The position numbers and the translations under genes were made by a program. A DNA stretch of 64,000 bases from Liquidambar formosana (taxonomy: Eukaryota > Streptophyta > Magnoliopsida > Saxifragales > Altingiaceae): positions 23,019,955 to 23,083,954 of the forward strand of contig CM077829.1 in the NCBI GenBank assembly GCA_039720395.1, read 5' to 3'. Within the stretch, counting starts at the first letter, position 1. The number at the start of each line of letters is the position of its first letter. This document shows, piece by piece, positions 56,293 through 64,000 of this stretch. Under the pieces are notes generated by a model, which did not search any database, was not told where the DNA came from, and saw nothing but the letters and a program-made list of their open reading frames with translations.

Positions 56293-59200
56293 ATGGCCGA
56301 CGAAAGAGCTAGTAAAGGACAATTTGACCTTGAAGTTTGCCTGAAAGCCATCATGGCCAAGCTTGACCATACCGCTAAGACATCCGATACAGCATTGAAA
56401 ATGGCTCAAGAGAACTAATAGAAGATGGTAGATCTTGAACAAAATGGCTCTAAGGCCCATTCCTCGGGTATACCTCATGGGTCTGGCACTGAAGAAGGAC
56501 CTCAATCCAATGAGAACACTAAGACAAGGGGGGAAAGTAGTTCGAAGCCTGTGGTCATCAACCTAGAAGGGAAAATCAACGGAAAGGGTACTAGTAGTGA
56601 TTCTGTGTTGGCTAGCAAGGTAGAAGCATTGGAGAGAACTATAAAAGGGATTCGTAGGGCTGATGACATGGTTGATGTACGGACTTTATCTCTGTTTCCA
56701 ACGAGTTCGTTATTCCCTTGCAATTCAAGATACCAGAGTTAGAGAAATTTGATGGGACGGGCTGTCCTAAGACCCATTTGAAAATGTATGTGTGGGCTAT
56801 GCACCCCTAAGGGGCTACTGACGAGCTTTTAGCTCAAATGTTCCATGAAACCTTAGCAACTTCCGCTTTGAAATGGTTCTTATCGTTGGACAAGAATAGG
56901 ACTCGGACTTGGGAAGACATATGCAATAAATTCTCGGAGCACTACAAGTACAATACGGAGGTGGACGTTACTCGGAGAGATTTGGAAACCACCAAGCATG
57001 GGACTCATGAAATTTTCTCCACTTACATTACAAGGTGGAGACAAAAGGCATCAAGAATGACGGATAGGCCAAATGAGGAGGACCAAATTCAGTTGGTGGT
57101 TAAAACCTTGCTGCTTGTGTATCACAAGTATCTATTTGCCCACTATTTCCTAAATTTCAAAGCTTTTATCGGGGCTGGCACACAGGTTGAGGATGCTATT
57201 AATGATGGGACAATCAAAATTGAGAAAGTAAATAGTCGCAAGACAAACTTTGTTGGGAAGAACAATGCCGAGGTTAACACCATAACTCAACCCATTCAAC
57301 CCATCTCTCTCAATGATGTTAACCCACCTCGCCAATTCACCGATCTATACATGCCACTTGAAAAAGTCCTTGAAAAGCTCATGAGCCGTGACCTATTGAA
57401 ACCACTTGACCCAAGGCCCCCACCTAATCCCTTACCCAAGAACTACAATGAGAGTGAGTACTATAAGTACCACCAATCCAAAGCCCATGCCACTAACCAT
57501 TGTATTCACCTTCGCCACTAAGTCCAAGACCTCATCAACAAGCAAATCATTTCACCACCAAGCCGTCCAAATGTCACCCATAATCCTCTCCCATCTCACA
57601 ACAATACATCCCCACCTAACAACATAAATGCTATTGAAATTGAATCATCTCGCCCTCGTCGGCCCATAAGACAATACACTCCACTCCCCATGACCTTAAC
57701 CCGTCTTTTCACCCTTTGCCATAACAAAAGCCTTATCATGCCACTCTCACCAAGACCAAGGCCATCAACCCCTCACCAATATTGCCAATACCATCGTGCA
57801 CCTAGCCATGACATCAAAGCTTGTCCCACACTTAAGAAGATTATTCAAGACCTCATTGACCAAAAGGTTTTGTTGTTGCCAAAGAAGTCTATTCAGCAAG
57901 AACTAAAAGAAAGGTATGAAGCGAGAGATCCTCAAGTTGGCCTATCGGGTGAATCATCAGGGAAATTTGATTACTATGTGCTATACTCGAGTCCAAGTCC
58001 AATAACAAATGAGCCAATAATTCCTACAGGTTGGGACAACTCACCAATGGAAATGGAGAACATTGACATGATAAAATGGGATGACCTAATGAATGACTCC
58101 AAGGAAGTCCATGACACATGGGCTAGTGATGATGAGTTGTATTATATAACTAGAGGGGGTCGTCATTTCAAGCCTCCACACTTGGAATCCGAGGACCCAT
58201 TGGGAGATTTGGAGGGGCAGAGGCATCCTGACTTGCAAAAAGAAGAAGATGAGGTTCTTAGGCAGCTAAAGAAGACCAATGCCAACATCACAATTTGGGG
58301 CTTACTCATGGCCTCGCATAAGCATAGACAGACCATATTGAAACTGCTGAATCAGATATAAGTGCCTGTTGATACCTCTCCCGAGGGATTAGTACATTGG
58401 TGAATCCAACTCCTAAAAACTCAACTATTGTGTTCACCGATGTAGACCTACCAAAAAGTGGGTCAAACCATTCTCAAGCTCTCTATGTGACTGTTGACAC
58501 CATGGGAAAAAGGGTTCCCACCGTCTTTATTGATAATGGGTCCACATTGAATGTATGTCCTCTCAGAATTGCCACTGTCTTGGGTTTGGGACCCACCAAT
58601 TTCATGCTATCTAGGCAAACTGTGAGAGCTTATGACAACACTCGCCAAGAAGTGATAGGGGGTACTTTGCCTCTAATTATGAGACCCACTAAATTTAGGG
58701 TAGAATTCTAAGTGTTGGATGTACCGTCATGTTTCAACTTATTATTGGGCCGACCTTGGATCCATCCTATTGGGGCTATGTCATCTTCACTCCATCAAAA
58801 GGTGAAGTTTCCTTATGAAAGGGCCATAGTAAGACTTTAAGGGGACTATGAATTGAAGCTAGCAGGAGTGCATATATGTGATATACAACCTGAATCAGTG
58901 GCGGTACCATTGTCTGGGTTTGACTATGTCCAATGCATTGAGAAAAAGCTTAAAAAGGGTGATTTAATACCCTTGGACTTTTGCCCCTATGGTAATTTGC
59001 ATGTTAGTGAGATCATGAGAAGAACGAGTTTCTTTCCTGGCATAGGTCTAGCGTGTCGCCAGCAAGGGATCCCTAGGTCTATTCAGAGCCATGTTACCTT
59101 ATACACCTTTGGGCTAGGATATGAGCCCTCTAGAAATGACCATGTGGAAATGCTGAAAAAGAATAAAGAGAAGGTAAGAACCAAAGCCGAGGGAAGGGTG

Positions 59201-61293
59201 CCAAACCTGAGGATCTCATCGTATCGGCCCACTTTGAATGGTTACTTCGTCAAGGAAGGGGATGATTTTCTCTATTGTGGGTTTCTAGAACCCACCTTTG
59301 ACCAAGCTACCAAGACCAGAGTTCTGGGATTTGAAATCTTCTTCACCGAGTGCTATCCAATCACAGCTGAAATGGTGGATGATGAAGGCAGCAATGATGA
59401 GTTTTGGGAAAAGAAAGAGGAGGATTGGGTGGAGATGTTGGGAATCGAACAAGAGGGAAAAATACAAAGGCGGAATATAAAAATTTTTCCTACGATTCCC
59501 AATCCCATGAATCTAACTATGCATAACACAAAATCAAACCCTAACTACGAAGAGGGTTAGAACACTTACAGTTTTAATGGTCTTCTCCTTTTTGCTCCAA
59601 GCTTTGATTCCGGACAGCGGTGAATGAGCAGCCCAAGTGTGCTGCCTCCAACGGTATCCACACCTAGCTAGAGCTTCAAGTCCTTTCTTTCTTCTTCCTT
59701 GTTGTTGCTAGAGGTGGAGAAGAGAGAGAGAGAGAAGAGAGCCTCCAAGGGGCTGGACGGCTAGGGTTTATTGTGCAAGCCTATTATGCCATGTCACACA
59801 TAAGTGTGACTTATATAGGCAGCCCACTAAAGGGGGCTGGCCATGGGGAAGAAACCCTAATAGGGTTATGTGTAATTACACTTAATTGCACATTAACCCC
59901 TATTATTTGTATCAAATACAAATAGGCCTATAAAGAACTATTCTTTATTCACTAAAACCCTTTCTCTCATAGACTTTAAAGCCCTTCTTGCATGATCAGT
60001 GTGTGACCCATTGGGTTCACATCATTAAGTAGTAGGAATAGCACGAGGTGTGCACAATGGAACTCTTTCCATTTAGGGTCTAATTGGAACTCCTTCCAAT
60101 TCCCTAATTGATTATAACTCACTTATATCAATTAGGGCTTCTACTAACCATGAGTAACACCTAGCATATGGCTCATGGTGTGGTCCTTAATGAGGTGAAT
60201 AGTCATTTACAAAGAACCCTTCTATTATAGTTTATAGGTTACAATTGCATCCTTCCTTCAACACAATGTCTCCAATTAAACTAATAGGACATGGAAGTCT
60301 GTCAAGTCCCTAGTTCAATTACTTTATACTCATTCATAGATATCAACTCATTGATGAACTCATGAAACTCTTTTCATATTCATCCTACCATGGCCATGGA
60401 TTTAATGAGTTATATTATGAATGCTATATGAGACATTCTCTCTCTTTTTCCTGAGAGTGATGGATCCCTTGTTGATCACTCACATGCCTTCATACACATA
60501 GCAGTAGGGCCAATGAACACCTTTGCAGACCCCTGAATAGGATCTGCACTTAGTGTTATCAAACTTCTAAAGCTACATGCATAAGGCAACTATGGTGTCT
60601 CAGGTCTAAGGATTACTTGTACCACTATAACAATGAGAAACTGATTGACAGGCAGGATAAAACTCCATTCAGTTTATCTCATATCTTTGGTCACATTCAG
60701 TGTACCTATTCTCGCAATAGGCACCCACTTGTTGGTTATAGTGTCTCCACACAAATAGCTTGAGACTAGCTATCCTCCTATAGAGTCAACCTAACAAGTG
60801 CTAGTCCTATGGTTCATTATTGTCCATCATAGTGAACCTTCAACTAGGAATGCTTTAGGAGTTTAGTACAGAGATATATCTACAGTCTCAAAATTACAAC
60901 TCTTTGTAATTCCATATTCTCAACTCTAACTCCATGGACATATTATGTAAATATAAATGATGCATATAAACATAATAGAATAAGCCCTTTTATTAAATCA
61001 ATAATAAATGTGACATACATAAATGAAATCAAATGATTGTTCCTAATCCCTAAACAATCATCTCTATGATTGGCTCTAGGGCATAATCCTAACAGGAGAA
61101 CCTCGATGCAGGGGCTATGACCAAAATGTTCCAAGACATGATCCTCACCTTCGAAGACTCGACTGTTGAAGAACTCTAGGGTTCATCCATTAGCCATGTT
61201 ACCGTACCACTCCTCGATTGGTACCTTGAAAGTGGTGTCATTGTGGAAATCCATGAAGAAGAAGACCTTGGCCTACCTGATAACAACTTGTAG
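56293..61293 (+). pseudogene. gag-pro: gag-pro of element E, split by a copia solo LTR
   Basis: Starts MADERASKG at 56293 and ends at TAG 61291-61293; 59436-61094 is foreign. Premature stops at 56416 and 56419 (CAA CAG in element C), 56808, 57519, 58359, 58709 and 58838, plus frame changes near 56700 and 58370. Gag domain, CxxH...GH motifs (first one damaged: YYKYHQSKAHATNHC), protease loop FIDNGSTLNVCP and the G-patch-like FFPGIGLACRQQG are recognisable. Single copy of the tail motif (KMFQDMILT) that is duplicated in A. Confidence 0.8.
59436..61094 (-). mobile_element. Angela-like Ty1/copia solo LTR (1659 bp), target duplication GGAGA
   Basis: Flanked by GGAGA at 59431-59435 and 61095-61099. 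On the minus strand it begins TGTTAGGATTATGCCCTAGA, very like the start of Angela/WIS-type copia LTRs, and ends CGATTCCCAACA; length also fits that family. A TATATAAG box on the minus strand at about 59811-59818, near the 3' end, supports this orientation. No PBS, internal region or ORF of note inside. Removing it rejoins the gag tail of element E in frame. Confidence 0.85.
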
Positions 61294-61454
61294 GTGTCTT
61301 AGTTTAGTAATATTTTCCTAATTCAATAAGATGTATCTACTTAACTCACTTTGTGGAGTCATAGTAGTGATACAAATTGTTTTGTTTCTTCCTTTGTGTG
61401 TCATTCCTACTATTCCTAGTTAATAAAGTATGCTTTCTTTCTCTATATATACAG
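61290..61454 (+). other. Candidate gag-pro/pol intron of element E
   Basis: Donor CTT|GTAGGT at the gag stop, acceptor TATATACAG|TATCTC; 165 bases. Splicing leads in frame to ATG 61474, as in A and C. Confidence 0.58.
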
Positions 61455-61473
61455 TATCTCTTTTCTCTCTTCT

Positions 61474-61812
61474 ATGGATATCTATGGCATGGATATAGAT
61501 CCTAGGAACGATGTCCCTCCGAAGCTCGTTGAGCAAAGGAAAAGGGGCATCACTGAACCTAATATGGATGAATTAGAATCAATCAACTTAGGGACGAATG
61601 AATTGCCAAGAATAGTTAAAATTGGGAAAACCCTCTCCTCCATTGAAAAAGAAAAAATGATCTCCTTCTTAAAAGCCAACATTATGGCTTTTGCATGGTC
61701 TTATGAAGACATGCCTGGCATTGACCCCGATATTGTGCAACATTATATTCCCACTAATTCCCTAAAAAAGCCAGTAAAGCAGAAACTCAGAAGATTAAAA
61801 CCCGAATGGGCT
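61474..61812 (+). pseudogene. pol: N-terminal pol fragment of element E
   Basis: MDIYGMDIDPRNDVPPKLVE to LRRLKPEWA; the region before the RT catalytic core. Intact frame, then the sequence switches to unrelated DNA. An ORF reading on to 62097 is a chance extension into element H. Confidence 0.8.
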
Positions 61813-62879
61813 CAATCAAGTCAATCTTTCAAATTCCATCATTCTATGCAGGATCTCCTTTCAATTGAGATTAAGAATCATAAAGATTCATTTTCACTTT
61901 ATCTAAAACAAAATTTCTTTACACTTCAAAAGTGTTCTTTCCTCAAACAAATACATTTTTTCCTTCAAAAGGAACCCCTGTCTTCAAAAGGCAATCCTTT
62001 CCCTTTAAAAGGGAACACCTTCTCCATTTCAATAGCTTTCAAAAAGCATCCCCTTTTTATCCACCCCTTGACTTCAAAAGTCTCGAGCTTTCTCTAGATC
62101 CCAAAAGAGGTTCGCACTTGATATTAATTCTTTAAAAATGGATTCACATCATTTCCATTTCCATCCTTTCATAAAGGATTGATTTTACTGCTGCAAGATA
62201 GGGATGCATTAGAGTTAATCAATTTGACTTAAGATACCCAAGAGAAGGAAGGTGAATTTGTGGTCCTTTCATACAAATCTCATTTACAAACACCTTAAGG
62301 CATACTCTTTCAAAACCAACACTTTCAAAAGGACTTTGTTCCAATGCCTTCAAGGATCTCTTTTCAAATAACAAATTCACTACCCTTCAAAAAGGTATTT
62401 TACGTCAAATCATTTGTATAGAAAATTAACAATACCAAATGGGATTTTAATCAGAAACATCGTTGAAATCGAGAACCGTTGGATTCCAACGAGTGATGTG
62501 GGGTGCCTCACACCTTCCCCACTCGTAACCAAACCCCCTTACCCACAATCTTTAGTCTTACAGACCACTAGGAGTCAATCAATTTCCAAATGGACCTCAA
62601 ATGGACCCGTTTGATGATAAGACCTCAGATGGACTTATTTTTGGGATCTCAGATGACCCTATTCTCTAAACAAACTATAGGATGTCCGATCACGTCCTCA
62701 AACCCCTGATTGGTGGTGACTCCATAGCCTTGATAATTCTAGATATGCTTGCATGCCTAGGACGGTCAAGGCACCCTTGAAATGAACTCAACACGCCCAC
62801 CAGAAAAGAAATGGATGCCCTGGGGTCATCCCAAACTTAGGAAGGGAAAATATCCCATCCTTTTTTTAGGGTAGCGACA
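61813..62879 (+). repeat. LTR fragment H, different Tat-like family
   Basis: Starts without a TG end, so it is truncated at its 5' side. It is rich in TTCAAAAG and AAAAGG words (61925-62400), contains the U5 hairpin GTGGGG / CCCCAC at 62498-62522 with the loop TGCCTCACACCTT, a PBS-like core GGTGGTGACTCC near 62711, and ends GGTAGCGACA at 62879. Confidence 0.65.
62498..62522 (+). other. U5 hairpin, LTR H copy
   Basis: GTGGGG / CCCCAC around TGCCTCACACCTT, followed by TCGTAACCAAACCC. Third family showing this structure. Confidence 0.6.
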
Positions 62880-62882
62880 GCA

Positions 62883-62900
62883 TGGCGACTAGTAGGTTTA
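62883..62900 (+). promoter_or_regulatory. Primer binding site-like sequence of element H
   Basis: TGGCGACTAGTAGGTTTA, three bases after the LTR's CA. Only the first eight bases match the other PBSs. Confidence 0.5.
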
Positions 62901-64000
62901 GTCCCATGTGATTTTTTCGATGTTTCTAAAATCCCCTTTCGAATTGTTAACCTCCTATACAACCTAGATAAGACCAATGTCTTCTGTTATTATTCATGAT
63001 TGATTTACAGATTTTCTAACAGATTACTGACTTCCTCCTTTTTCTCTTTTTGTGGGGTGCGTGAGTCTTTATTCTTCCAAGCATTTATTTACTTTCTTAA
63101 GTATTTAAATCTCTTTCCTATGTGATTGATATGCTCAAATGTTGTATCATGCCATGAGAATGTATATCATCCTTTCCTCAAATATAACTGTTCACTTCAT
63201 GCACACATGCATGCTTTGTTTTGTTTAAACCCAGGCACGCACGAGTGTCCAACCCTGCAGGATAGCAGGGGGCGAATGTAGGTGTATCCTCCGTCAGATG
63301 GTTTGTACATCAGGCGGTTGTGTGCATTGAAAAGCCCCCACCCAAATCACCTAAGGCTTGTTTACGTTTGCGAGAGGCCTATGTGATTTGGGACCCCATC
63401 TTTCTAGGACTAGCTTGCATCGCCCAGCCTCATGATAACATGTCATTTAGCATCCCTAGGAAAGAAATGCCGACCCCTGTTGCATTAAGACACCGGCACG
63501 CACAAGGAAAGGATTTATCTTGTACATATCCTACCTATATATATCATGTACATACATGTTGTTATTATTGTCACATACATTCCAAAAGGAGTCCATATGG
63601 CCAAATGGGCACCCCGTGCCTACGGCCCTTGCAAATCATGCATTTGAACCACCCTAGGATGGTGATCAATATCACCACATCAAGTCTGGTTTAGAGGTTT
63701 TCCAAATATCCGACCTAAGGGTTCAATAACCCTAAAAGAAGTACATTGCATAAAAAAAATCCATCCAGAGGGTTGCAATCAACCCACCACCAAACAACGC
63801 ATCAAGGTTACCCAACAAGGAATAACTCAAATGGAGACGAAGGAATGTTTGCGAAACCCAAGCCAAGTCTAGGGATTAGTAAGTTTTGTTTCTACTCATT
63901 TGTAAATTAATACAGGTTACAAGGCTTGAGTCATATCCTCACAAGAATCCAGGTAAGCTGCATCAGCACCATTCTTAAGAGTCGTCCCTTACAGATGAGG
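62901..64000 (+). other. Leader region of element H, runs off the window
   Basis: No clear coding sequence up to the window end. Some GC-rich blocks (GGCACGCACGAGTGTCC near 63233, CCTGCAGGATAGCAGG near 63256) look like structured leader. A 124-codon frame at 63320-63694 has no recognisable content. Gag would be expected beyond 64000. Confidence 0.45.

Larger units (their letters stand above)
52857..61812 (+). mobile_element. Element E: 5' part of a Tat-type element, interrupted by a copia LTR
   Basis: LTR, PBS, leader, gag-pro, intron and the first 113 codons of pol, then an abrupt change at 61812/61813 into element H sequence. Gag has at least seven premature stops. An Angela-like solo LTR sits in the gag tail. 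LTR E (2553 bp) is nearest to B and C. Confidence 0.86.

Noticed and set aside
61813..62097. Extension of the element E pol frame past 61812
   Set aside because: Similarity to pol stops at LKPEWA; what follows is low-complexity LTR H sequence that happens to be open.
63320..63694. 124-codon ORF near the window end
   Set aside because: No recognisable motif, lies in the leader of element H, composition not protein-like.

Overview
This window is plant nuclear DNA, from an angiosperm and probably a eudicot; nothing in it fixes the species. It is repeat-dense and AT-rich, with no bacterial features. Nearly everything recognisable is LTR retrotransposon, mostly one Ty3/gypsy group of the Tat (Ogre/Retand-like) type. 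The Tat placement rests on long 2.5-3.3 kb LTRs, pol in the order RT - gypsy RNase H - second (archaeal-like) RNase H - integrase, and a long 3' region carrying antisense genes. The only host-type coding sequence is a broken fragment of a BTB/POZ-WD40-like gene at 45.6-46.4 kb.

Layout: 1-2620 non-coding flank with small hairpin repeats. 2621-21260 element A (+): complete 5' LTR, PBS, gag-pro, pol with three lesions, two antisense genes (a DUF7745-like ORF and a seven-exon plant mobile domain, PMD, gene), a hairpin-rich array, and a 3' LTR cut off just after an 80-bp palindrome. 21261-26415 element B (+): only the 3' end of a related element (antisense PMD exon 1, its promoter, a 1.5-kb hairpin array, a full LTR). 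26416-35806 element C (-): 5' LTR, leader, gag and pol, riddled with stops and cut in integrase. 35807-37778 AT-rich tandem repeats. 37779-41076 LTR D (-), of the A type, standing alone. 41077-45643 non-coding DNA with local duplications. 45644-46390 gene fragment. About 46450-47998 LTR fragment G (-). 48611-50204 solo LTR F1 with perfect TTTAT target duplications. 50289-52856 LTR F2 (-) plus its 3' untranslated region. 52857-61812 element E (+), split by a 1659-bp Angela-like copia solo LTR (59436-61094, target duplication GGAGA). 61813-64000 LTR end, PBS and leader of a further Tat-like family, H.

The most interesting material is the non-coding architecture shared by these elements. (1) An 80-bp palindrome, built of short palindromic words about 11 bp apart, lies upstream of the TATA box in LTRs A-E and also upstream of the antisense genes inside elements A and B; the unrelated F LTRs carry triplets of TGCGTACGCA at 21-bp spacing. 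(2) A U5 hairpin with covarying stems recurs in three LTR families. (3) The 3' regions of A and B hold arrays of hairpins with constant loops and compensating stems. (4) A conserved phase-2 intron would fuse gag-pro to pol in frame in A, C and E. (5) The antisense genes look like a cargo module with its own LTR-like promoter. All boundaries and comparisons were made by eye; no searches or alignments were run.
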